64,000 nt of DNA. It comes from Bacteriovorax sp. BSW11_IV (GTDB taxonomy: Bacteria > Bdellovibrionota > Bacteriovoracia > Bacteriovoracales > Bacteriovoracaceae). Every line of letters starts with the position of its first letter. Position 1 is the stretch's first letter. The notes beneath the pieces are model-generated. The model ran no database searches. It saw only the letters and a program-made list of their open reading frames with translations, and was not told the origin of the DNA. The position numbers and the translations under genes were made by a program. Below, piece after piece: positions 1 through 9,367 of the stretch. Location of the stretch: positions 62,001-126,000 of the forward strand of contig NZ_AUNE01000045.1 of assembly GCF_000447755.1 (NCBI RefSeq). The letters run 5' to 3'.

Positions 1-1181
1 TACTTGCACCCAAACTCCACAGTATAATCTTTCCAAGAATCAATCGAATGTTTTTCCATTGGGACATTATAGGCCCTGCCATCTTTTAAATCGCGGAATG
101 TATCTTTACGATTAATATATGTTTCCCCGCGATTAATCGAGGCCGCGAAATAAAATACACCATTTTTCGTTGTGGCCACATTAATTGTTTCTTTTGGTTC
201 AATAGGCAATAGACCTACGGCGAGCCATTCATTATCTGTATTTTTATAGTAGTAGGCCGTGTAGATACGCTTGTTGCATTTATTTTTTATAAAAAGGTCG
301 ATAACCTTATCATGTTTATGCTCAATTGAAGTCCATTGTTCTTCAAATTTCTCGGGAGAAAATTGATTAGTGATAATGGACTTTATAATTTGATGGCGCT
401 CTTTTGTGAGGAATGATCCACCATTTGAAAAACGTCCATGAGATGAAATAACGCCCATCACGTAATGAAATCCATGCTCTTTAGAGAACATTAAAATGGG
501 GCCACCACTTTGACCACTGTAGATATCGCAATCGAGATTAAGCTCTTTGTTATCTACAATATGGGCAACACAATCTCTTTCATAGTATTGAGTACTTTCT
601 CTCAAATCACCCGGATAACCAATTGTTAGAACTGATCCTAGATCAAATTCTGCTCGTCCCCAATATGAGAGATAACCAAGGATTTCTCCTGCATGTTTTC
701 CGTCTTTATTGGATTCAAGCTCCATTACGGCCATATCATCGGCATCATTAACAATTTGTCTGTTGTTAGCATAATTTCTAACGAGATAGGACTTTTTAAT
801 TTTAAAACGACCAAATGGAATATCGTTCAGGCGTTTAACTCCAGGAATGAAGTAGGCATTTTCAATAGCTGGATTATCGGTTGCTGATGAAAAGACACAA
901 TGGGCCGCTGTTATAATAAAGTTCTTCGCGATTAAGCTCGCTGAACATCTTGTCTTTTTCTCCAGTCCAGAATCATCTGTATAGGTTGACTCTATTAGCC
1001 CAACTTTATTAGACATGATTTTGTCTAGGCTTCCATACTCACTGATAATTCTATTGTCCTGGCCAATGACCATAGCAGAGCTCTTAATTTGAGAGTTTGC
1101 GCTTTCTCCTACTTCTGTTTTACAGGCAGCTGCTAGAAATGTGAGAGAGAGACTAAGAACAAGTGTGTTTGTGTATTTCAT
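1..1181 (-). CDS. V8-like serine protease lipoprotein (3' end at or beyond the window edge)
   Basis: Reading left from ATG at 1181, the frame stays open for 393 codons to base 1. The last two bases (TA) could begin the stop codon, so the protein may be almost complete. The N-terminus is a signal peptide ending in Ala-Ala-Ala-Cys20, a slightly atypical lipobox, so it is probably a lipid-anchored envelope or secreted protein. The chymotrypsin-fold triad is visible: His94 in ITAAHC, Asp149 in DDMAVMEL and Ser225 in GQSGGP, as in V8/glutamyl endopeptidases. Residues after about 300 form a separate beta-rich tail that resembles DUF1036-type domains (NKC...W..G...I.P). An AAGGG ribosome site lies upstream of the start. 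The fold is well supported; substrate specificity is not known. Confidence 0.85.
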   Translation of the reverse strand, partial: MKYTNTLVLSLSLTFLAAACKTEVGESANSQIKSSAMVIGQDNRIISEYGSLDKIMSNKVGLIESTYTDDSGLEKKTRCSASLIAKNFIITAAHCVFSSATDNPAIENAYFIPGVKRLNDIPFGRFKIKKSYLVRNYANNRQIVNDADDMAVMELESNKDGKHAGEILGYLSYWGRAEFDLGSVLTIGYPGDLRESTQYYERDCVAHIVDNKELNLDCDIYSGQSGGPILMFSKEHGFHYVMGVISSHGRFSNGGSFLTKERHQIIKSIITNQFSPEKFEEQWTSIEHKHDKVIDLFIKNKCNKRIYTAYYYKNTDNEWLAVGLLPIEPKETINVATTKNGVFYFAASINRGETYINRKDTFRDLKDGRAYNVPMEKHSIDSWKDYTVEFGCK

Positions 1182-1275
1182 AAAAAACCCTTAGATACTG
1201 ATTTCTTTTATTCTAAATAAAATAATCATTACTAGGGTCAAATATTGAAAAATATTCAGGTGTGTAAAGAAAGCG

Positions 1276-1292
1276 AACACTTTTTAAGTGTT
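1276..1292 (-). terminator. Hairpin just past the LtaS-like gene
   Basis: A perfect 7-bp stem (AACACTT / AAGTGTT, 3-nt loop) starts 6 nt beyond the stop codon of the leftward gene at 1298. The bases that follow on the minus strand are pyrimidine-rich (CGCTTTCTTT) but not a clean T run, so terminator activity is likely rather than certain. Confidence 0.45.
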
Positions 1293-1297
1293 TGAAA

Positions 1298-3088
1298 TTA
1301 TTGAAGATTTTCTTCGTTAAAGTGAAACAAATCGCGTACTTTTAGTGAGGTGTTGGAAGGGACCACTTGAGGCCTTTTTTCAAAAGGGTCATTGCCTAAG
1401 TCATACATTAGAGTTTCATCATATCTTTTGGACCAGACATATTTTTTTGGCCATTCGATGGCGCCAATATATTGTCCATCGTAAGGTTGAAGAACTGGTG
1501 CGAATGATTCTGTTGCGCTCAACATAGATTGGCCCATAACTCGCGCATCGCCGTTGAAGTGAATCAACTCGTAAATTGTTGGAGCAATATCAATTTGTGA
1601 AAAGGCGAGATGATCAATCTTTTTGGGTTCAATTTTCCCTTTCCAAATAGCAATAAAAGGAACTTTGAAATTTTCTTCAAAGCTTCCCATTTCATTTGAG
1701 TAATAATCATGTTCACCAGCAGGAAAGCTGTGATCACCCGTTATAATAATTAAGCTATTTTCGTAAAGATTTTTTTCCTTCAAAAGAGAGATGAACTCCC
1801 CAAGATATTTGTCGCTTAAGTGAAGAGAGTTTAAAAATCTTTCCTTTCTTCCTTCTCCTTTTTCCCCTGGAAATAGGAATCGTTGAGACACAGGGATGCG
1901 ATTGAATTTCATGTGATGACTAATGGTCGCCATCATAGAAAAAAGAGGCCGATCAGATTTTTTAATGAGTTCTAAGGACTCATCAATGAATTGTTTATAG
2001 CTAAAATTGTCTTGAATTCCCCAGCCCCAGATATTTTCGATTCTTTGAGCTTCTGTTAATAGGTAAGGTGAGGCGCTTTTAATATTTTTAAAGCCCATCA
2101 TCTCCATAAAGTTTTGAGTGTTATCAAAACCAAGATTCCCAAAGCTTTGGAAGAAGAAATTTTGATAGCCATTGCTTTCAAGAGTTTTGGGCAGACAATC
2201 GACTTTGTCTGTACTCACTTTATAAGAGGCTTTTCCTTGGATGAGGGGAAGTCTTGAGCAAAGAATACTAAAGTGACCCTTCACCGTCTGAATTGAATTG
2301 CCATAGAAGTGTTCAATATAAAGACCTTCATTAATGAGTTCATTTATTATTGGGGTCACAAACTTATCTTCAACTTTCTTATTAATATACAGACCATTAA
2401 ACGATTCAAGGGCCACAAGGAAAATGTGTGGTTTTTGATCTTTGTTGTCGCTAGTGAATGTGGTTAGAAATGGATTTTCTTTTTTACTCAGTTCACTATA
2501 AAGCGCACCTTTTTCAGTCGGTTTGAAATGATAATCAAGTGCAGTCTTAACTGTATATGAAATCTTCTCATACAGATAAGGAGAGTTAAATACTGCTGTG
2601 ATATAAAGAGCAATCAGAACGACACCGAAACGTAAGCTTCTATGTTCAAAATTTTTAGAAAATATTTTTTTCCAAAGTTCGAGAATAATTAAAGCAGGGA
2701 TGGCGTAAGCGGCCATGAGTAGGTCTTTAACTTTAAATGTGTCCAGAATGACATTCGCACTTTCAGGGTTGAATGCATCTCGAATATTATTTATGAAAGT
2801 TGCGTAATCAAATCCACTTGTGGTGCGGTAGTGATACTTAAAGCCAAAGTAATAAAGGATAATCAAAAAGATTCCCCAAAATGTTCTACTAATTCTACTT
2901 TTGCACGTATGGTTAAAAGTTTCGCTAAGAAGAAAGAGGCTAATAAAACCAAGACCTACAAGAATCAAATCTTTAGGGGCGAGAGAAATTGTTTGGATGT
3001 CGCCGCGGCTCTGAAAATACAGAATAACCATCACATAAAGTGACCATAAGACTTTTGTTGTAAACCAAGTTTTGTTTAGATTGAACAT
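1298..3088 (-). CDS. LtaS/MdoB-type membrane sulfatase-fold transferase (phosphoglycerol transferase family)
   Basis: A 596-residue protein with about five hydrophobic segments in the first 190 residues, then an extracytoplasmic alkaline-phosphatase/sulfatase domain. Landmarks are the start of the domain (PHIFLVALESF), a conserved Thr in NSIQTVKGHFS at the place of the LtaS nucleophile, and the metal-binding ITGDHSFPAGEHDY. LtaS makes lipoteichoic acid in Firmicutes. Gram-negative relatives (MdoB/OpgB and phosphoethanolamine transferases) decorate periplasmic glucans or lipid A. The layout here is closer to LtaS/MdoB than to EptA. It lies divergently from a polyprenol-phosphate sugar transferase, consistent with envelope glycan work, but the exact acceptor is unknown. 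Confidence 0.8.
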   Translation of the reverse strand: MFNLNKTWFTTKVLWSLYVMVILYFQSRGDIQTISLAPKDLILVGLGFISLFLLSETFNHTCKSRISRTFWGIFLIILYYFGFKYHYRTTSGFDYATFINNIRDAFNPESANVILDTFKVKDLLMAAYAIPALIILELWKKIFSKNFEHRSLRFGVVLIALYITAVFNSPYLYEKISYTVKTALDYHFKPTEKGALYSELSKKENPFLTTFTSDNKDQKPHIFLVALESFNGLYINKKVEDKFVTPIINELINEGLYIEHFYGNSIQTVKGHFSILCSRLPLIQGKASYKVSTDKVDCLPKTLESNGYQNFFFQSFGNLGFDNTQNFMEMMGFKNIKSASPYLLTEAQRIENIWGWGIQDNFSYKQFIDESLELIKKSDRPLFSMMATISHHMKFNRIPVSQRFLFPGEKGEGRKERFLNSLHLSDKYLGEFISLLKEKNLYENSLIIITGDHSFPAGEHDYYSNEMGSFEENFKVPFIAIWKGKIEPKKIDHLAFSQIDIAPTIYELIHFNGDARVMGQSMLSATESFAPVLQPYDGQYIGAIEWPKKYVWSKRYDETLMYDLGNDPFEKRPQVVPSNTSLKVRDLFHFNEENLQ

Positions 3089-3169
3089 TTGGAAAAGCTA
3101 GCATAAAAAGGTAGAATTGACAGTAGCTTTGTGCAATCCTTGGCCGAAAAACAATAGAGTGAGATATAT

Positions 3170-3901
3170 ATGACATTACCCTTTAATAAATCATTAATCA
3201 TTATTCCTACTTATAATGAAATCGATAATATCGACAAAATGATTAAGACAGTTTTCGGACTTTATCCGCAGATACATCTTCTTATTATTGAGGATGGCTC
3301 TCCAGATGGAACTGCAGAAGTTGTTAAAAAACATATGGAGACTAATAAAAATCTTCATATTATTGAGAGAAAAGGGAAGCTTGGACTTGGGACTGCTTAT
3401 TTAACAGGTTTTAAATGGGCCCTTGAAAGAGAGTTTGATTTTGTCTTTGAAATGGACTGTGATTTCTCACATGATCCAGCACAGGTGAAAGACCTACTTG
3501 AAGCTGCTCAAAATGCAGAACTCGTTATTGGATCTCGCTATATTGATGGAATAAGAATTATCAACTGGCCATTTAGAAGACTGCTTCTTTCATATTGCGC
3601 TTCTATCTATACTCGTTTTGTTACAGGTATTCCTGTCTTTGATACAACTGGTGGCTTTAAATGTTTTACGAGAAAGGCCCTTGAATCTATTAATCTTTCA
3701 AACGTCATCTCTAACGGATACATCTTCCAATTAGAGCTAAATTACAAGGTTTGGTCTAAGGGACTTCGTGTTACTGAAGTGCCAATCATTTTCTATGAGA
3801 GAAGAGACGGGCAATCGAAAATGGGTAAAGGTATTATCTTTGAAGCATTTTTCAACGTTCTCAAGTTGCGCTTTCATAAGATGATGGGCAAATTAAATTA
3901 G
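3170..3901 (+). CDS. Polyprenol-phosphate mannosyltransferase (DPM1-like, GT2)
   Basis: A 243-residue family-2 glycosyltransferase of the dolichyl/polyprenyl-phosphate mannose synthase type, which moves a sugar from a nucleotide donor to a lipid phosphate on the inner face of the cytoplasmic membrane. Seen in sequence: IIPTYNEIDNI at the N-terminus, EDGSPDGT near residue 42, the metal-binding MDCDFSHDP near 95, GSRYIDG near 123, and the C-terminal YERRDGQSKM motif of this subfamily. There are no C-terminal membrane spans, so it is the short soluble form. Its stop overlaps the stop of the converging gene by 4 bp (TTAG). The donor sugar is inferred from family resemblance only. Confidence 0.85.
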   Translation: MTLPFNKSLIIIPTYNEIDNIDKMIKTVFGLYPQIHLLIIEDGSPDGTAEVVKKHMETNKNLHIIERKGKLGLGTAYLTGFKWALEREFDFVFEMDCDFSHDPAQVKDLLEAAQNAELVIGSRYIDGIRIINWPFRRLLLSYCASIYTRFVTGIPVFDTTGGFKCFTRKALESINLSNVISNGYIFQLELNYKVWSKGLRVTEVPIIFYERRDGQSKMGKGIIFEAFFNVLKLRFHKMMGKLN

Positions 3902-4458
3902 AATCTTGCCGAAAATCCAAGAGTCGGTCGATACTCTCTATCGCTGCCTCTTGGTCTACCTGTAAAGACTACAGTCATTCCCGCATTCACTCGAATTCTA
4001 TTATTTAAATTTATCCCTAGACCAGCTCCAGCATAAGGAGAAAGATAAACAGCAGGTTTTTTTGTCGTTGTAACACCGGCCTCAGTTCTTTCAATTTCTG
4101 ATTGGCGGGCATGTCCACCAGCGCGAAGGTAAAAGCTCACGATTTTTCCAAGTCTGAATGATGATCTAATACCAAGCATTCCTGTATTGGAAGTCTCTTT
4201 AATCGTAAGATCTCTATCTACAAATGTTTCTGTATCTTTTGCTTGCGTGGCCTCTGCTTCTAGTGACAGAAGAGGGACCCCAAATCTTACTCGAACTCCA
4301 TAAGTTAATCGGTCTTTTGAGTGCGCCGTGGGTTCAAACTTCATCACGCGCTCATATCCAACGATAGGCTCGATTTCGACTAGGCCCCTCAAAGAAGATT
4401 GTTGGGCCAAGGTTTGTAATGAGAGAAATGTTAGGAAAATCGTTATTAGAGTTTTCAT
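3898..4458 (-). CDS. Small outer-membrane beta-barrel protein
   Basis: The 186-residue product starts with a clear signal peptide (MKTLITIFLTFLSLQTLAQ). I chose ATG at 4458 rather than an in-frame ATG 15 bases upstream because the shorter form begins directly with the signal peptide and has a GGA-type ribosome site. The mature part shows alternating hydrophobic and polar strands (GVRVRFGVPLLSLEAEA, FYLRAGG, AGAGLGINLNNRIRVNAGM) and ends in Phe (LGFSARF), the usual end of an outer-membrane barrel. The size fits an 8-strand OmpW/OmpX-like barrel. No specific function can be given. Confidence 0.7.
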   Translation of the reverse strand: MKTLITIFLTFLSLQTLAQQSSLRGLVEIEPIVGYERVMKFEPTAHSKDRLTYGVRVRFGVPLLSLEAEATQAKDTETFVDRDLTIKETSNTGMLGIRSSFRLGKIVSFYLRAGGHARQSEIERTEAGVTTTKKPAVYLSPYAGAGLGINLNNRIRVNAGMTVVFTGRPRGSDREYRPTLGFSARF

Positions 4459-4613
4459 AAGTCCATTTTGCAAGATTTATGGGGCAAAGAGAAGCGTGCA
4501 AACTATTCCCGTTATCGTACTAATCTATGGATATGACTTGGGTGGAAGTGACTGCCGATTGAATTTAAAAATAAGAGTGATTTAATAATAGAAAGAGTGC
4601 GAGGACAGAGGTT

Positions 4614-5246
4614 GTGGCCGACAAAAAAACTCAAATTAAAGAATTTGAAGAGATCAAAAAAGAATTAAAGAACTACGTTCGAACGAAGCGTTTTTTTACT
4701 ATTTTCAAAGGTGACGAGAAATTCTCATGTCATTTTGAGAGCACTTCGGACTCGGATTTTACAGTGAAGATGTCAACTCTTCTGGCCAAAAAGGCCTTTG
4801 ATGAAAATGCATCTTATAAGTTCACTGGTGGAAAGAATGGAATTTTTGTTTCATTCCAAGCAAAGTGCTTAGAGGTGGGTCCTTATGCATTTCGATTTCA
4901 AAATCCACGTGAGATTGAAGTCGTACAAAAAAGAATGCATCCAAGGATTCACACACTAGATATGCTCTATCCCTTTGTTGTAGTTGATATTGATGGTGAA
5001 CATTACACTTTTAAAATGTTTGATCTATCGCAAGGGGGATTGGCCTTCTTGGTTCCAAAAGAAATTAAGGGACTTTTTATGGAAGGGCAGCATTTGTTTT
5101 TCAAAAAAATTGGGCGTCAAGATTTCAATCCACATCTTGAAGCAAAGATAACGCATATTTCAGAATACCCATTTGAAGGGAAGGCATTTTATAAATTAGG
5201 GGTACAGTTTATTCGTGTACCAGATCAAATCTCGGTCAAAATATGA
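4614..5246 (+). CDS. PilZ-domain c-di-GMP-binding protein
   Basis: A 210-residue soluble protein beginning at GTG (4614) after an AGAGG ribosome site. The C-terminal half is a PilZ domain, with the arginine motif KRMHPR near residue 103 and DLSQGGLAF near 140, which together form the cyclic-di-GMP site. The N-terminal 100 residues look like the flagellar-brake type domain of YcgR proteins. The next gene, a secreted metalloprotease, starts inside its stop codon (ATGA, 4-bp overlap), so the two are translationally coupled. That suggests, but does not prove, that c-di-GMP signalling affects the same process. Confidence 0.85.
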   Translation: MADKKTQIKEFEEIKKELKNYVRTKRFFTIFKGDEKFSCHFESTSDSDFTVKMSTLLAKKAFDENASYKFTGGKNGIFVSFQAKCLEVGPYAFRFQNPREIEVVQKRMHPRIHTLDMLYPFVVVDIDGEHYTFKMFDLSQGGLAFLVPKEIKGLFMEGQHLFFKKIGRQDFNPHLEAKITHISEYPFEGKAFYKLGVQFIRVPDQISVKI

Positions 5247-7147
5247 AAATAACCTTAGTGCTTCTAACATTACTTTCTTCCCATGTATACGCTAGTTCTG
5301 TTTTTGATTTCTTTCATGAGCTCGAAAATGGATTCGAAAATCCTAGAGTGTTGTGTGATCCGAAATATTATGAGAATCAGAAAAAAGATGAGAAGCTGTT
5401 CCAGCAATGCGCAGTTTCCCTTTGTGGAGATGTTGATCCTAATAGATCAGCAGTTCTTTCTGATCATAATTTTGATAAGTATCTTGATGTGAGAAAAATG
5501 CAAAAATTCGAAGAGTTTGTTCCAACTATTAAGGACAAGCTTGCACGCACAAAAAAGTATTTTATCGATGCTGCAAAGAAACTTGGATCAGAAAAAGAGA
5601 TGGCAGACTTTATCAAAGAAGATCATCCTGAGCTAGAATTCACTGTTTATCCGCAATACACTTCAATCGAGATTGATCACAGTAAGCCAATCGAAAAAAG
5701 AATCCGATATGTAACTAAAAAAATAAAAGATAAAGAGCTACAGGCCGGAATTGATGATTATATAAAAAGGCAAACTAAACTAATGTATTCATCTAAGTCA
5801 ATGCTTCATTCTATTGGAGCTTATACTAAAGATGAACTCGTAGGAGTTTTAGAAGAGCTTTATAGTAAATATAAGTCTCTTCCTCAAATGAATCGTTTTG
5901 AGGAGGAAGAAGGATATAATGACAATAGCATTGAAGACTTTTATGAAGAAGCACTCAGAGATCCAAGTGATACTTTTGCTGTAAGTAAAGTCCTTGCTGA
6001 ATTAGAAAACGCCATCATCGTGAATAAGCAGGAAGAAGATGGTTTTCTTCAAGAGAGTCCATTTAGTAAATATGATTGTGGAAGTTCATCTCTTTGTAAA
6101 AAAGGAATTAGGGCCCACTTGAAAAAACTTCCTTTTAAAGAAGCAAGTAAAGAATACTTAAGCAGATTAAATGATAAGGGACTAGAGTCCAAAATTATTG
6201 CTGATTGTCGCTCAAGCTATGCTTCAACTCTTATGAAAAGAGAGGAAGAGAATAATTTTGAAGAAAATATAAAAGAAGTGAAAAAGCGTTTTGGAAAAAA
6301 TGTTTTAGGTAAGTTAAGTCAAAAATCTAGAAACGAGTTTATGAATTATTTGAATAATAAACTTAATTTTAGCGTGAAATACTCTAAAGAATCTGAAGCT
6401 GAACAATTTGAAGCAGATCTTCAATATAGTGATTATGATGCCTACAATGGAAAATCTGAAGCGAGTGATGCTGTAAGTATCTTATTGAGCATGACTCAAT
6501 ATAATAAAAGAAAACACGACCCAACTCCAATGCTAAATGTTTGTTCAGTTGGTAGTCCATATCTTGTTTGGGATATGTTTCTTGTTCGCGGTTCGGAACT
6601 CTACAATGATGTCGGTAGTACAGACATGTCATATGAAAAAGACAATATTATCGTTTCAGAGTATTCTTGCTCTCACTTTCATCATGGAGAAGGTGTTGTT
6701 GCTCACGAAATTGGACATGCTCTTGCACACCAATTTAAATCAGGAGATCTTAGTTCCGAAAGTAAAAAGAAGTATTTAAAACTAAGACAATGTGCCAATG
6801 CAAATTATAGTTTTTATAATCTAGATGAAATACAAGCATTTGGAGATGGATTTCCCGGTGATAAGCTTAGAACTGAAGAAGATGCAGCAGATTTAATCTC
6901 ATTTAGTTATCTTGGAAAGAAAGGGAAGAATGATTCATTGTATTCATGCTCTCTTATTGATCCTAGCAAAGATTCCACAAGATATGCTGATCTTGAAGTT
7001 GATAATATTGGATCTGGAGATTCTCACTCATCTGGCTTTTTTAGATTAATTAAAGAGGCCGTAGCACGAGATGTGAAGCTATCTAGTGCTTGTGAGAGCG
7101 TTATCAAAAAATATAAATATTACGGATTTAAAAAATGCGATTTATAA
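5243..7147 (+). CDS. Secreted gluzincin-type zinc metalloprotease
   Basis: A 634-residue protein with a cleavable signal peptide (MKITLVLLTLLSSHVYA). The zinc motif VVAHEIGHALAH is near residue 490. About 65 residues later comes EEDAADLISF, which fits the third-ligand ExxAD motif of gluzincins such as the M13 peptidases. The first 300 residues are charged and helical, with several Cys pairs, and look like a pro- or substrate-domain. The overall architecture does not match a named family I recognise. It is coupled to the PilZ gene upstream and to a small secreted gene downstream, whose ATG lies inside its last codons. A role in degrading extracellular or prey protein is inference. Confidence 0.75.
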   Translation: MKITLVLLTLLSSHVYASSVFDFFHELENGFENPRVLCDPKYYENQKKDEKLFQQCAVSLCGDVDPNRSAVLSDHNFDKYLDVRKMQKFEEFVPTIKDKLARTKKYFIDAAKKLGSEKEMADFIKEDHPELEFTVYPQYTSIEIDHSKPIEKRIRYVTKKIKDKELQAGIDDYIKRQTKLMYSSKSMLHSIGAYTKDELVGVLEELYSKYKSLPQMNRFEEEEGYNDNSIEDFYEEALRDPSDTFAVSKVLAELENAIIVNKQEEDGFLQESPFSKYDCGSSSLCKKGIRAHLKKLPFKEASKEYLSRLNDKGLESKIIADCRSSYASTLMKREEENNFEENIKEVKKRFGKNVLGKLSQKSRNEFMNYLNNKLNFSVKYSKESEAEQFEADLQYSDYDAYNGKSEASDAVSILLSMTQYNKRKHDPTPMLNVCSVGSPYLVWDMFLVRGSELYNDVGSTDMSYEKDNIIVSEYSCSHFHHGEGVVAHEIGHALAHQFKSGDLSSESKKKYLKLRQCANANYSFYNLDEIQAFGDGFPGDKLRTEEDAADLISFSYLGKKGKNDSLYSCSLIDPSKDSTRYADLEVDNIGSGDSHSSGFFRLIKEAVARDVKLSSACESVIKKYKYYGFKKCDL

Positions 7148-7509
7148 TTTTAGTATTATTGATGTCTTCGAATTCTTATTCATTTGAAGTGGAAATTAAG
7201 AAAGGGCTTCCTTGGAATAAGATTTCTGTTAATAAAGATATGGCCCATATCAAGGGTGCTGAAGTCAATATGAAAATCGATAGCACAGATTGTTCTCGAG
7301 ATCTGGTAGAGGAATTTGAGGGGAAACTAGAAAGTAGCTTTCAAAATTCCCCGAAAGTTTTGGCAACAAAAGAGGCAGAGATTATTTATGTGATTGAAGG
7401 CAAAGAATATCAGGCCACAAGAAAATCACCTCTAGGCCAATTTCTTATTCAACAACCAAGAATATTTCAAAGCATGAAAGTAAAAGAAAAATTCCGTAAA
7501 TGTCTTTAA
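7135..7509 (+). CDS. Small secreted protein of unknown function
   Basis: A 124-residue product with a short signal peptide (MRFIILVLLMSSNSYSF). Its start codon overlaps the last 13 bases of the metalloprotease gene, so it is almost certainly translated from the same mRNA. The mature protein is about 107 residues with two Cys, one in STDCSRD and one near the C-terminus (RKCL), which may form a disulfide. I see no known domain. A chaperone or inhibitor of the upstream protease would fit the position, but this is only inference. Confidence 0.7.
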   Translation: MRFIILVLLMSSNSYSFEVEIKKGLPWNKISVNKDMAHIKGAEVNMKIDSTDCSRDLVEEFEGKLESSFQNSPKVLATKEAEIIYVIEGKEYQATRKSPLGQFLIQQPRIFQSMKVKEKFRKCL

Positions 7510-8267
7510 ATTTTCTTTTGATACTCAAGCTCTCTAATTTTTGTATATTTTAAAAATGCATAGAGAGCATTGATATAACAAATGATGAAGCCATAGCGTC
7601 CGTCTAAGAAGCCTCTTTTCAAAATATAATCTTTAAGAAATTTCAAGAAAGGGCGAGTGACAATTTTAAATGTACTCGATCTTTTTCCTTGATCAAATGC
7701 CGCCTTCGCTGCAATTGTCGTAAATCTATTCGTTTGATTGATATGATCAGTCACTGAATCGTAACTATAGTGAAGAATATCACCCTTCAAGTATTCAATT
7801 TTTGCACCCTCATTCATAATAATGAGATCATGCGGGTTTTCTCCGCCCCAACGCCCTTTGTGCTTATTAAGGAGTCTAAGCTTGCGATCGGGGTACCAGC
7901 CACTATAACGAACCCAGTGTCCAGCGTAATTGGTTAGTCTGTTAAAGAAGTACCCATCGGCCGAGAAATTCTCTTTCGCCTTGAGTATTTCGTTGCGAAG
8001 CGTTTCATCGAGGGCCTCATCGGCATCCAGTGATAAAACGATATCGTACTTTGTTTGCTCTAGTGCAAAGTTCTTTTGTTGAATATACCCACCAAAAGGG
8101 TTTTTGATGAAAACGACGTTGAATTTTGCGCATAGTTCCTCTGTTTTATCAGTGGAAAACGAATCAACAACAATGATTTCATCGACTATGCCTTCAAGAG
8201 ATGCAAGGCAACGCTCAATTTTGTCTTCTTCGTTAAATGTAATAATGGCCGCAGATATCTTCGTCAT
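7506..8267 (-). CDS. GT2 glycosyltransferase, WaaE/KdtX-like
   Basis: A 253-residue family-2 transferase close to the lipopolysaccharide core beta-1,4-glucosyltransferases WaaE/KdtX. Seen: ISAAIITFNEEDKIERCL at the N-terminus, VDSFSTDKT near residue 37, the metal-binding LSLDADEAL near 80, and the subfamily segment GWYPDRKLRLLNKHKGRWGG. It lies at the edge of a four-gene glycosyltransferase group and is transcribed away from the other three across a 56-bp gap. Its stop overlaps the stop of the converging small secreted gene by 4 bp (TTAA). The acceptor is inferred to be inner-core LPS. Confidence 0.85.
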   Translation of the reverse strand: MTKISAAIITFNEEDKIERCLASLEGIVDEIIVVDSFSTDKTEELCAKFNVVFIKNPFGGYIQQKNFALEQTKYDIVLSLDADEALDETLRNEILKAKENFSADGYFFNRLTNYAGHWVRYSGWYPDRKLRLLNKHKGRWGGENPHDLIIMNEGAKIEYLKGDILHYSYDSVTDHINQTNRFTTIAAKAAFDQGKRSSTFKIVTRPFLKFLKDYILKRGFLDGRYGFIICYINALYAFLKYTKIRELEYQKKI

Positions 8268-8323
8268 AAACTTAACCTATGTATTTTGGGTCGTTTTTGC
8301 TATTATAAAGGTCATAGGATTCA

Positions 8324-9367
8324 ATGGAAAATAAAAAAAAACTGATGGAAAAGAATATAAAAAACATTCTAATTGTCAAAAATCGGGCCATGGGTGATAG
8401 CATCATGGGCCTTTCCACTGTCTCTTATCTAAGAGGACTCTATCCTGAAAGCAAAATTTACTACGCTCTTCCGGGGTGGATTGCCAAGCTTTATAAAAAT
8501 GTAAAAACAGATGCCGACGAAGTCATTGCCTTTGATCTAAAAGGAATGAAAGACTGGTTTGCTAATTGGAAGAAATTAGATGGTCTTAATATCGACCTCG
8601 TTTATGAAATGCACCAGTCCGGACGAACGGCAAAGTTTTTTAAGTTCTATACATTTTGGAAGAGAATTCCTTATTTTTTTCACAACCATCATTTAAAATC
8701 TGGAACAAAGGTATTTGACCAAGGTGTTATCAAGGCCGTGATTCAACGAGACTTGGATGGTGTGTATACTTATCTTGGTAATGAAGATGGGTACCCAAAA
8801 TACTTAGATTTTGAGCCCTTGATGAAGCCTTTAAGTGGAGAGTGGATTCAGGAGAAGAAAATTATTTTTGGAGTTGTAGCTACTCGTGAAACAAAAATGT
8901 GGCCATTAAATTTCTACGTATCCTTGGCGCGTATGATTTATGAATACAATCCGAAAATAAAAATTGAAATACCACTTTCTCAATCGAGTGCTGATCTTAA
9001 AATCAAAGAACAACTCAATGAACTTGGCCTGCCAAATAATACACATATAGTTCATTATGGGCTTGATGTATTACCTGAAAAAATTGCTCAGGCCAAACTC
9101 TATATAGGAAATGATACAGGCATAAAGCATTTGGCCATTGCCACTGGTGTAAAGTCTTATACACTTTTTGGTCCAGAGCCTCCAAATGAATGGCATCCTT
9201 ACGATGAAATGAAGCATCCTTACTTTTATAGAGAGGGTTTAGAGTGTCGTACAAGAGATGCGCATTATTGTGGCCTTTCTACATGTGACAGTATGATCTG
9301 TCTCAATGAGATTCGACCAGAATTTGTATTTTCTACAATTAAAAGAGATTTAAATGAATTCAATTAA
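8324..9367 (+). CDS. GT9 glycosyltransferase (ADP-heptose:LPS heptosyltransferase family)
   Basis: A 347-residue GT-B enzyme of family 9. The N-terminal block ILIVKNRAMGDSIMGLSTVSYL and the C-terminal donor-binding block YIGNDTGIKHLAIATGVKSYTLFGP are typical of WaaC/WaaF/WaaQ heptosyltransferases. A Cys-rich C-terminus (LECRTRDAHYCGLSTCDSMICL) resembles that of RfaQ/OpsX-like members. The start has AGGATTC ribosome spacing. It begins a three-gene operon with the next two transferases, overlapping the following start codon by 14 bp. The probable role is transfer of heptose or another sugar to the LPS core at the inner membrane. Confidence 0.85.
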   Translation: MENKKKLMEKNIKNILIVKNRAMGDSIMGLSTVSYLRGLYPESKIYYALPGWIAKLYKNVKTDADEVIAFDLKGMKDWFANWKKLDGLNIDLVYEMHQSGRTAKFFKFYTFWKRIPYFFHNHHLKSGTKVFDQGVIKAVIQRDLDGVYTYLGNEDGYPKYLDFEPLMKPLSGEWIQEKKIIFGVVATRETKMWPLNFYVSLARMIYEYNPKIKIEIPLSQSSADLKIKEQLNELGLPNNTHIVHYGLDVLPEKIAQAKLYIGNDTGIKHLAIATGVKSYTLFGPEPPNEWHPYDEMKHPYFYREGLECRTRDAHYCGLSTCDSMICLNEIRPEFVFSTIKRDLNEFN

